A stretch of DNA of 7,135 nt from DASSKW01 sp035690065 (GTDB taxonomy: Bacteria; Pseudomonadota; Gammaproteobacteria; Natronospirales; REEB76): assembly GCA_035690065.1 (NCBI GenBank), contig DASSKW010000050.1:1-7135 (forward strand), written 5' to 3'. Positions 1 to 5,675 of this stretch are shown here, piece after piece. The stretch's first letter is position 1; every line of letters begins with the position of its first letter. A program made the position numbers and the translations under genes. A model generated the notes under the pieces. The model was given only the letters and a program-made list of their open reading frames with translations, did not search any database and was not told the DNA's origin.

Positions 1-1
1 C

Positions 2-382
2 AGCAATCGCATCTATCACGAAGGTATCCCTGGACATGCCGGTTTGAATATGATGTTTCATTGGGCGCCACGTGACTTCGGTGAGGAGTTGATGCAGGAA
101 TTCATCCGCTGTGTCGGCATCTATCCGATCGGCAGCCTGGTCGAGCTGAATACCGGCGCATTGGGCATCGTGATGTCGACCAATACCGTGAGTCGGCTCA
201 AGCCAGTAGTGATGTTGTTGCGAGACCGTGATGGTCATGCCTATGAACGTCGGCCGCTGCTTAATCTGGCGGCGCCGGCGGCTCAGGATAATCAGTTCAA
301 CTGGCAGATACAGCGCGTGATAGATTGCAAGGAATACGGTATCGACCTCGGGCATATTGCCGAGCAGGAAGCGTTGGTCTGA
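2..382 (+). CDS. HD-GYP domain cyclic-di-GMP phosphodiesterase, C-terminal fragment
   Basis: The gene enters from the left edge already in frame; 126 codons remain, ending in TGA at 380-382. The visible part reads as the end of an HD-GYP phosphodiesterase of the DUF3391/HD-GYP type. It begins NRIYHEGIPGHAGLN, the stretch after the catalytic HD and GYP motifs, continues with an FIRCVGIYPIGSLVELNTG segment, and ends in a short beta-rich tail (GIVMS..., RLKPVVMLL) typical of these proteins. The family hydrolyses cyclic-di-GMP in the cytoplasm. The metal-binding HD residues and the GYP loop lie outside the window, so activity cannot be judged. An internal TTG at 44 or ATG at 50 could be mistaken for a start, but the homology runs through to the edge. 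arfB follows 5 nt after the stop. Confidence 0.85.
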   Translation, partial: SNRIYHEGIPGHAGLNMMFHWAPRDFGEELMQEFIRCVGIYPIGSLVELNTGALGIVMSTNTVSRLKPVVMLLRDRDGHAYERRPLLNLAAPAAQDNQFNWQIQRVIDCKEYGIDLGHIAEQEALV

Positions 383-387
383 CCGGT

Positions 388-807
388 ATGCTCAGGATCA
401 CTTCTCGTATCGTGCTCGATGAAAACGAGATTGAATTTCGTTTTGTCAGAGCCTCGGGCCCTGGCGGGCAGAATGTCAACAAAGTTGCGACTGCGGCGGA
501 GTTGCGTTTCGATGTTTCTGGAAACAAGTCGTTACCGGATACAGTCAGGCAACGTCTATTCGCATTGGCCGGTAATCGCATCAGTCGCGAAGGGATACTG
601 GTTATCAGTGCTCAGCGTTTCCGCACCCAGGAACGGAACCGTGCCGATGCCTTGGAGCGCCTGACAGGATTGTTGCAACGCGCAGCCATGCCACCAAAGA
701 AACGGATTGCAACCAAACCGACCAAAGCCTCCAAACGGCGCAGGCTGGAAGGCAAACGACAGTTGGCGACCAAGAAGCGTCTGCGACGCGATAACCGCGA
801 TGAGTAA
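388..807 (+). CDS. arfB: Alternative ribosome-rescue factor B (peptidyl-tRNA hydrolase ArfB/YaeJ)
   Basis: A 139-residue protein of the ArfB/ICT1 family, which enters stalled ribosomes lacking a stop codon and hydrolyses the peptidyl-tRNA, a backup to tmRNA. The catalytic GGQ loop is at residues 26-28, within RASGPGGQNVNKV, in an N-terminal domain resembling release-factor domain 3. The tail from about residue 101 is rich in Lys and Arg (PPKK, KRRRLEGKRQ, KKRLRRD); in the family this tail lies in the empty mRNA channel. The length matches E. coli ArfB (about 140 aa). I place the start at ATG 388 because the typical N-terminus (MLRITSRIVLDENEIEFRF) begins there; the longer reading from 325 has no family match and overlaps the upstream gene. 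No good Shine-Dalgarno is visible just before the ATG, so translation may depend on termination of the HD-GYP gene 5 nt upstream. The next gene converges on it. Confidence 0.95.
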   Translation: MLRITSRIVLDENEIEFRFVRASGPGGQNVNKVATAAELRFDVSGNKSLPDTVRQRLFALAGNRISREGILVISAQRFRTQERNRADALERLTGLLQRAAMPPKKRIATKPTKASKRRRLEGKRQLATKKRLRRDNRDE

Positions 808-812
808 GTGAT

Positions 813-841
813 AAAAATGCCGGCTTGAAGCCGGCATTTTT
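813..841. terminator. Bidirectional intrinsic terminator between arfB and the permease
   Basis: A perfect inverted repeat with 14-nt arms (AAAAATGCCGGCTT and AAGCCGGCATTTTT) around one central base, G827. In RNA the inner bases would form a small loop (about TTGAA) on a GC-rich stem flanked by A and T runs. Read on the + strand the stem ends in five T, and on the - strand the A run at 813-817 becomes five U. It can therefore stop arfB transcripts, which end at 807, and permease transcripts, which end at 873. Confidence 0.9.
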
Positions 842-872
842 ATTGCACATCTGGATCGAGTGCTGATCCGCG

Positions 873-2291
873 TCAGGAGCTCTTCGCGACCACGCTATTA
901 CGGTAGCCGTAGAAGCCGTACACAAACAGCCCGACAATCAACCAGATTACAAAAACGATCCAGGTGATAGAAGGCAGGAACAGCATGAGTGCAATGCAAC
1001 TCAGTACCCCGAGGGCCGGAAATAATGGCGTAAACGGGGTGCGGAAAGGGCGGAGTAGATCCGGGCGTTTGTAGCGTAGCCAGATAACGCCGGCACAGAC
1101 CACCGTGAAGGCGGCCAGCGTGCCGATGTTCACCAGGCTTGCAAGTTTATCAATGGGTGTAAAACCCGCGACTATTGCCATGATGATACCGCTCAGGATG
1201 ATGACGCGGATAGGCGTGCCGGTCTTCTTGTTTACGGATGAAAACATTGGCGGTAGCAGGCCGTCGCGTGACATGGCGAGGAAGATGCGCGTCAGGCCGA
1301 AAAACAGCACCAGACAGACCGTAGTCAATCCAGCGATGGCGCCCACCGCAACCAGACCGGCCATGCTCTTTATGCCGAGCTGGATCAGTGCATCGGAGAT
1401 CGGCGAAGCCGTGTTCAATGACTGATAGGATACGATGCCGGTGAGCAGACCGGATACCACGATATACAGCAAGGTGCAGATCACAAGCGAACCGATGATG
1501 CCGATTGGCACGTTGCGTTGCGGATTACGGGTCTCCTCGGCTGCAGTAGAGACTGAATCGAAGCCGATGTAGGCGAAGAATACTGTGGCCGCACCGGTCA
1601 TGATGCCGGTCCAACCGTATGCAGGGCCGTTAGCCGGATTATTGAGCGCATGGGCTACGCGTTCCGGGATGAACGGATGCCACAATTCGGGTTTGATGAA
1701 GAAGATGGCAACGCCGATGAAGATCAATAACACGATCAGCTTGATGGCTACCATGATGCCGTTGAAACGTGCCGATAATTTAGTACCGATACACAACAGG
1801 ACCGTGACGACAGCAACCACCAGGATCGCGAGCAGATTCACGGTACCGCCTGCCCCCGGTGCGGCTGTGATTGCGACTGGCAGATGGATACCGACGGCGG
1901 TGAGGGCGTTGTTCATGTAGCCTGCCCAGCCCACCGCAACTGTTGATACTCCAAAGCCATATTCCAGGATCAGGTCCCAGCCGATTATCCAGCCAACAAT
2001 CTCGCCCAAGGTTGCATAACCGTACCCATAAGCACTGCCACAGCCACCGATGGTGGAAGCGAGTTCCGCGTAGGCGAGGGCACTGAATGCACAGGCGATG
2101 CCAGCCGCCACGAATGACAGGACGATGGCAGGTCCGGCGTGTAATGCGGCAGCCTGGCCGGTAAGTACGAAAATGCCGGCGCCGATGATGCAGCCGATGC
2201 CCATCAGAGTCAGGTCGATGGGGCCGAGTACCTTGCGCAGGCCACTTTTTTCGCCATCATCCAGCACGGGTTTGGTGCGGAACAGGTTCAT
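873..2291 (-). CDS. APC-superfamily amino acid permease, cationic amino acid transporter (CAT) type
   Basis: A 472-residue inner-membrane permease with about 12 hydrophobic segments. TM1 carries the unwound-helix signature GIGCIIGAGIFVLTG (residues 31-45), where APC proteins bind the substrate amino and carboxyl groups. Further family marks are GSAYGYGYATLGE (85-97), GWDLILEYGF (104-113) and IGFDSVSTAAEETRNPQRN (242-260), all typical of the CAT/YfnA branch (TC 2.A.3.3). The family imports amino acids, often cationic ones, by proton or exchange coupling; the substrate cannot be read from the sequence. GYGY replaces the more usual TYAY in the 85-97 motif. The start is ATG with GAGG about 10 nt upstream on the - strand. 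The gene lies alone, 169 nt downstream of the DUF3301 gene, behind a leader full of inverted repeats, and converges on arfB across a shared terminator. Confidence 0.9.
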   Translation of the reverse strand: MNLFRTKPVLDDGEKSGLRKVLGPIDLTLMGIGCIIGAGIFVLTGQAAALHAGPAIVLSFVAAGIACAFSALAYAELASTIGGCGSAYGYGYATLGEIVGWIIGWDLILEYGFGVSTVAVGWAGYMNNALTAVGIHLPVAITAAPGAGGTVNLLAILVVAVVTVLLCIGTKLSARFNGIMVAIKLIVLLIFIGVAIFFIKPELWHPFIPERVAHALNNPANGPAYGWTGIMTGAATVFFAYIGFDSVSTAAEETRNPQRNVPIGIIGSLVICTLLYIVVSGLLTGIVSYQSLNTASPISDALIQLGIKSMAGLVAVGAIAGLTTVCLVLFFGLTRIFLAMSRDGLLPPMFSSVNKKTGTPIRVIILSGIIMAIVAGFTPIDKLASLVNIGTLAAFTVVCAGVIWLRYKRPDLLRPFRTPFTPLFPALGVLSCIALMLFLPSITWIVFVIWLIVGLFVYGFYGYRNSVVAKSS

Positions 2292-2316
2292 GGTTTGCTT
2301 GCCTCTATTGGGTTAA

Positions 2317-2437
2317 GGGCGCTTCGAGCTATTCGCCCGGGTCCGGGGAACGGATATTTCTACCTGGAACTACCGCCGGGCTCGAAGGCTTCTGGAGCCC
2401 GCCCAGCCAAGGGGTGAGCCGATATTAGACGACCCGG
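2317..2437 (-). promoter_or_regulatory. Structured leader region upstream of the permease (candidate cis-regulatory RNA)
   Basis: Read on the - strand, this non-coding stretch contains several complementary segments. (a) GCGGGCTC (2402-2395) pairs with GAGCCCGGC (2383-2375) with one bulged C. (b) GGGCG (2338-2334) pairs with CGCCC (2321-2317). (c) CCGGGTC (2437-2431) pairs with GACCCGG (2343-2337). (d) CTTCGAGC (2387-2380) pairs perfectly over 8 bp with GCTCGAAG (2329-2322). Helix (d) would break helix (a) and use the loop and base of (b), and (c) overlaps (b) by two bases, so at least two alternative folds exist. I do not recognise a known riboswitch class: guanidine-I, lysine, glycine and ydaO-like conserved boxes are not apparent. 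No U-tract follows any stem, so control by an intrinsic terminator is not supported. The strand is inferred from the gene downstream. Confidence 0.4.
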
Positions 2438-2450
2438 TTCATCAGGACAA
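2422..2450 (-). promoter_or_regulatory. Possible sigma-70 promoter for the permease
   Basis: On the - strand TTGTCC (2450-2445) and TAATAT (2427-2422) are separated by 17 nt and each matches four of six consensus positions. Transcription would start near 2415 and give a leader of roughly 120 nt. That transcript would include the hairpin at 2375-2402 and the 8-bp long-range match, but not the outer segment at 2431-2437. The assignment is by eye only. Confidence 0.3.
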
Positions 2451-2460
2451 CCGCAGAGAG

Positions 2461-2880
2461 CTAATGCTTTCTGTCATGCTCCGGAGTAGAGGAATCGCGA
2501 ACTGCCGATAGTGAGGGTACTGTCGTCAACGTACCCGCTGCATTCAGGATGGTGGTGCCATCAGGGCCGTGAAGTTGGACCGAGTCCATGTGTAAACCAC
2601 TCAGCAGCGCATAGCCTTGCCAGCGATCTGTGCCACTGCCGCTGTATTCGAAGACGTAGCGGCGGGCGAATTCAAGATTGCCATGGGTACCGCGCTGTAT
2701 GCGCAGGCGGGATAAAGAGACGGTCTCGTCCAGGAACTGGACACCGACCTCGTTGCAGAGGCGGGAACAGGTGAATATGACTCGATCACGGGCGCGCAGG
2801 CTGTCGTTCCAGAACCATATTGTAGCGAGCAACGCCAGTAACAGCAGTATTCCGGTCAAGGTTCCAAGATCGATGTACAT
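2461..2880 (-). CDS. DUF3301 family single-pass membrane protein
   Basis: A 139-residue protein with one hydrophobic helix at about residues 5-24, followed by WNDSLRARDRV (24-34), C..VGVQFLDETVSLSRLR (42-60) and RRYVFEYS (73-80). This order (membrane anchor, W.DSLRAR, G-V-Q-LD-TV-L-RLR, Y-FE-S) is the DUF3301 pattern as I know it from gammaproteobacterial genomes; no biochemical function is established to my knowledge. The C-terminal part should form a small soluble beta-rich domain, with the last 30 or so residues low in structure. The start ATG lies 1 nt after the stop of the diguanylate cyclase gene, and no Shine-Dalgarno is seen before it, so translational coupling is likely. A perfect 6-bp hairpin ends just before the start codon. 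The context suggests it is made together with the membrane GGDEF protein, but that is not evidence of shared function. Confidence 0.75.
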   Translation of the reverse strand: MYIDLGTLTGILLLLALLATIWFWNDSLRARDRVIFTCSRLCNEVGVQFLDETVSLSRLRIQRGTHGNLEFARRYVFEYSGSGTDRWQGYALLSGLHMDSVQLHGPDGTTILNAAGTLTTVPSLSAVRDSSTPEHDRKH

Positions 2881-2881
2881 G

Positions 2882-4108
2882 CTATGTCTGGTTCAGACAG
2901 ACACGGTTACGTCCGGCGTGCTTCGCGGCATAAAGCGCCTTGTCTGCGGATTTGAGCACACTCCATGGATCGATGTTACCTTGCGGACTACCGGCCATGC
3001 CGATGCTGACCGTGATGGCAAGTGGGCCGCTATCCTGCTGCATTCCTGCATCCCCCTCCTGTTCTTCGGTGCGGCGTTCCTGGCGGCGCATCTCGAAACG
3101 GCAACTTTCGATATCCGCCCGTAATGATTCCAGGGCGTTATTCACTTCGTCCGGATATTTACCCGGATACAGGATACAGAATTCCTCACCCCCATACCGG
3201 AAGGGTTTGCCGCTGCCGGAATGCTTCTGCAAACGCGAAGCAACGAGGCGTAATACCTGATCTCCGACATCGTGGCCATAGGTATCGTTGAAACGCTTGA
3301 AATGATCTACATCGACCATGGCGATGACATGATTGCCGGATAACTGTCGCATCTGTTCTTCGAGCGCACGTCGCCCTGGCAAACCGGTGAGTTCATCAAG
3401 GTAGGCCATGTTCCAGGATTCCTGGATGATGGCATGACCGAAGCCCACTGCAGCCGCAGCGGAGAATATCGCCATGCTGGCCGCATCCTGCCGGTGCAGC
3501 ATGATCCCGGTGGCGATAAGCGCGAAAAAGAATGCCGCCAATTCGGCACTGTGACGCAGGATCAGACGGTCGTTTATCAGAATCAGACCGATCGCCAGTA
3601 CCAGGAGGCCGGGTTGAGTGACGGGAGTGTGATCGAACAGACTGGAATGAATGAAATGGACATGCAATGCAGTCACGATCGGTGAGGCATGGAAAGCGAC
3701 TAGCGCAGCAACACAGATGATTTCCACCATCAGCAACCCGAAGCGCATTCCACCATAACGGCTGAATATCCCGCGTTCTGCGCTGAAAGAGAATACCAGC
3801 AGGTTTAATGGTGCCAGCAAGCATAGGCTGCCATTCAGGGTCTCGCGTGTGATCGCATCCTTGCTTTGGATCATCAATATCAGGCCACCGAATAATCCTA
3901 GTAGGGTAAGCACGGCGAAGAACATACGGCTGTGATTGAATTGCAGGCTCAGCGCCAGTACCAGTACCAGGATAAAACCACTCACGAGCTCGGTGGCGAG
4001 CAGACCGGGCGCGGTAAATTTTGCGGCATAGGGCGTGAACAGTGCTGCGATCGTGAACAGCACGAGTTCTGGTAGCAGCGTATAGAGAACGCCGATGACA
4101 AGTCTCAT
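2882..4108 (-). CDS. Membrane-bound diguanylate cyclase (GGDEF domain)
   Basis: A 408-residue protein with an N-terminal membrane region (about eight hydrophobic segments between residues 4 and 225) and a C-terminal GGDEF domain from about 236. The domain shows DELTGLPGRRAL (238-249), DVDHFK (266-271, a metal ligand), FNDTYGHDVGD (273-283), the active-site variant RYGGEEF (304-310), TVSIGMA (366-372) and ADKALYAAKHAGRN (388-401). It should make cyclic-di-GMP from two GTP on the cytoplasmic side. Where most cyclases carry the RxxD inhibitory site, this one reads SGSG (297-300), so canonical product inhibition seems absent. A charged, Gln/Glu/Arg-rich stretch (about 340-360) is inserted before the SIG motif. 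The membrane part matches no named sensor domain that I recognise. The start is ATG with only a weak ribosome site. DUF3301 follows after 1 nt. Confidence 0.9.
   Translation of the reverse strand: MRLVIGVLYTLLPELVLFTIAALFTPYAAKFTAPGLLATELVSGFILVLVLALSLQFNHSRMFFAVLTLLGLFGGLILMIQSKDAITRETLNGSLCLLAPLNLLVFSFSAERGIFSRYGGMRFGLLMVEIICVAALVAFHASPIVTALHVHFIHSSLFDHTPVTQPGLLVLAIGLILINDRLILRHSAELAAFFFALIATGIMLHRQDAASMAIFSAAAAVGFGHAIIQESWNMAYLDELTGLPGRRALEEQMRQLSGNHVIAMVDVDHFKRFNDTYGHDVGDQVLRLVASRLQKHSGSGKPFRYGGEEFCILYPGKYPDEVNNALESLRADIESCRFEMRRQERRTEEQEGDAGMQQDSGPLAITVSIGMAGSPQGNIDPWSVLKSADKALYAAKHAGRNRVCLNQT
2885..2899 (-). promoter_or_regulatory. Small hairpin directly before the DUF3301 start codon
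   Basis: TGTCTG and CAGACA form a perfect 6-bp stem with a 3-nt loop inside the last codons of the diguanylate cyclase gene. On the - strand the stem ends immediately before the TAG stop, 4 nt from the DUF3301 ATG. A ribosome finishing the upstream gene would open it, so it could enforce translational coupling. It may also be chance, since the segment is coding. Confidence 0.3.
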
Positions 4109-4166
4109 AGGATTATCTTGATATCAGTCTGGGGGCGAGGGATGAGCCGCGCTCCAACACGGCGCA

Positions 4167-4868
4167 TCATTTCTTGAGCACCTTTAATTCCGAATGCACC
4201 TCATGCACACCCGCCACATACCAGCAGTCGTAGATTGCCATGTGTTGCTGTTCCAGGCTGTGTACAGTGCCGGTCAAAGTGATCGTGCGGGCATTGGCGT
4301 GGGCATGGACATTCTCGGCATGCAGCAACGGATCTTTTTCCAGCACCATCAAGATAGCATCCATGAGTTCGTCGTCGTTGTCTTTCTCGGCGGGCTGTAC
4401 CCGCATATGGTTATGTACGTCGCAGGAGCCCGGAACCCACCAGGCGATGACTTCGGCCAGGCGCCGATGTGAAAGGCTGCCGACCACTCCATCAAGCCGC
4501 ACGATGCAGTCGTCCACCGATACCCCGATCCAGCCGACTGTGGAATTATCCGGTGGCGGTATCGGATGAACGTGCATGTCACGGAATGCCTGTTCCTGAG
4601 ACAATGCATCCACTACGGCATCCAGCAAGGCCTTGCCGGTTCGCACCTCACCGGGACGCAGGCGGAGCTGGTCCTCGATATCATTTAAACCCGAGAGTTG
4701 CATGGCGATACGGCGCGCCTTGCGTTTGACGATGATATTGGCGACTTCCCCCTCCAGCCGCAAGTTGGGCTTTTGACTGACCCGGATGGGGGACTCATGC
4801 AGGTTTATGTCAGGGTCTTTTTCGAAAGCCGCGAGCAGGGCAGCCACCAGATCTTTGTGTTGTTGCAT
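4167..4868 (-). CDS. Triple BON-domain protein without signal peptide
   Basis: A 233-residue protein that divides into three BON-like units of about 70-80 residues. Each has a helical start (LVAALLAAFEKDP at 7-19, ALLDAVVDALSQE at 80-92, LMDAILMVLEKDP at 168-180), a strand-rich core ending in a hydrophobic-x-G turn (LRLEGEV at 36-42, VRLDGVV at 123-129, ITLTGTV at 196-202) and a second helix followed by a closing strand (IEDQLRL, VHNHMRV, VHSELKV). The first and third match the BON consensus best; the second has a Pro-rich insertion near 101-112. BON proteins such as OsmY are usually exported and linked to envelope stress or phospholipid binding, but no signal peptide or lipobox is present here, so a cytoplasmic place is likely and the ligand unknown. 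The start ATG is preceded by GAGG at about 8 nt. The gene is 58 nt upstream of the diguanylate cyclase and may share its transcript. Confidence 0.75.
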   Translation of the reverse strand: MQQHKDLVAALLAAFEKDPDINLHESPIRVSQKPNLRLEGEVANIIVKRKARRIAMQLSGLNDIEDQLRLRPGEVRTGKALLDAVVDALSQEQAFRDMHVHPIPPPDNSTVGWIGVSVDDCIVRLDGVVGSLSHRRLAEVIAWWVPGSCDVHNHMRVQPAEKDNDDELMDAILMVLEKDPLLHAENVHAHANARTITLTGTVHSLEQQHMAIYDCWYVAGVHEVHSELKVLKK

Positions 4869-4993
4869 GATCTATGCCTCGTGGACAGTCTGGCAGAGGA
4901 GCAAAGTAGTTTGCTAGGGTGACCCGGCTGCCGGATGTTTTCAAGTGCCCAGGCGGCATGTGATTATGACCGCCTGCCAACCCGGAAAGACAC
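4869..4993. promoter_or_regulatory. Divergent promoter region between the BON gene and alkA, with an inverted repeat
   Basis: This 125-nt gap separates two divergent genes and must hold both sets of start signals, though I cannot place convincing -35/-10 pairs. A hairpin lies at 4951-4975: AGGCGG pairs with CCGCCT, continued inward by CAT/ATG with one bulged A, around the loop GTGATT. It has no T-run, so it looks more like an operator or a leader hairpin than a terminator. Ribosome sites are clear on both sides: GAGG for the BON gene and GGAAAG about 4 nt before the GTG of alkA. Confidence 0.45.
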
Positions 4994-5635
4994 GTGAACG
5001 CAGATATCTTGCCTCCCTATAGTTTGCGCACCGCCGTCCGCCATCTCAAACGTGCGGATCCGACTCTTGCGACAATGATCACTGCAGTCGGGCCCTGCCA
5101 TCTGCGGTTACGGCCGCAAATACATCCTTTTGAAGCGCTGTTGCGCGCAATCGTCTATCAGCAGCTTTCTGGCAAGGCGGCCTCGACCATATACGGACGG
5201 TTTGCAGCACTGTTTCCGTCGGTACACGGCATCATCCCGGAGCGCCTGCTTGAGTTCCCAGACGAATCACTCCGGGCGGTTGGGTTATCGCGCAACAAGG
5301 TGCTTGCTGTCAGGGACTTGGCCCAGAAAACCCTTGAGGGTGTAGTGCCTGGTCCGGGCGGACTGGATGAATTGTCAGATGATGAGATTGTGGCCCGGTT
5401 GACCGCAGTGCGGGGTATTGGCCGCTGGACCGTCGAGATGCTGCTGATTTTCACCCTCGGCCGTCCGGATATACTGCCACTGGATGATCTGGGTGTACGC
5501 AAAGGCTTCCGCTCGGTCTATGGCATGAAGAAGTTGCCTGCGGGTTCAACCATGATACGTGCCGGTAAAGCCTGGGCGCCGTATCGTTCTGTTGCAAGTT
5601 GGTATCTGTGGCGTGTGGCAGATGCTGACAGTTGA
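4994..5635 (+). CDS. alkA: DNA-3-methyladenine glycosylase II (AlkA/HhH-GPD family)
   Basis: A 213-residue DNA glycosylase of the helix-hairpin-helix superfamily, which removes alkylated purines in base-excision repair in the cytoplasm. PFEALLRAIVYQQLSGKAA (45-63) is the family's early helix. The HhH motif is LTAVRGIGRWTVEML (136-150), and the catalytic aspartate is expected at D165 in LPLDDLGVRKG (161-171). WAPYRSVASWYLWR (194-207) closes the fold, as in E. coli AlkA (KPWRSYALLHIW). It is shorter than E. coli AlkA (282 aa) because the N-terminal beta domain is missing; this compact form is common and resembles the yeast MAG1/bacterial short AlkA type. The start is GTG, supported by GGAAAG just upstream and by the homology. 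fadH follows after 40 nt without a terminator. No Ada-binding site was recognised upstream. Confidence 0.9.
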   Translation: MNADILPPYSLRTAVRHLKRADPTLATMITAVGPCHLRLRPQIHPFEALLRAIVYQQLSGKAASTIYGRFAALFPSVHGIIPERLLEFPDESLRAVGLSRNKVLAVRDLAQKTLEGVVPGPGGLDELSDDEIVARLTAVRGIGRWTVEMLLIFTLGRPDILPLDDLGVRKGFRSVYGMKKLPAGSTMIRAGKAWAPYRSVASWYLWRVADADS

Positions 5636-5675
5636 ATTCGTGTAATCTGCCAATCAAGCCTGAATCGGAGTGATC

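Noticed and set aside
325..387. N-terminal extension of ArfB by 21 residues
   Set aside because: It overlaps the HD-GYP coding end in another frame and has no family similarity; ATG 388 gives the normal length and N-terminus.
2375..2402. Hairpin as an intrinsic terminator of the cyclase/DUF3301 operon
   Set aside because: No run of T follows on either strand, so it does not meet the usual pattern.
2355..2447. Hammerhead-ribozyme-like core (CTGATGA followed later by GAAA) on the - strand of the permease leader
   Set aside because: The bases flanking the two core boxes do not pair to make stem II, and I could not find a matching stem I with a cleavage-site trinucleotide.
3396..3824. 142-codon open frame on the - strand inside the cyclase gene, and the 148-codon + frame at 2678-3124
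   Set aside because: Both overlap well-supported genes in other frames and show no domain-like pattern.
4109..4166. Terminator or promoter in the 58-nt gap between the BON gene and the cyclase
   Set aside because: Only a weak GC-rich pairing (GCCG/CGGC) without a T-run is visible, and no convincing -35/-10 pair.
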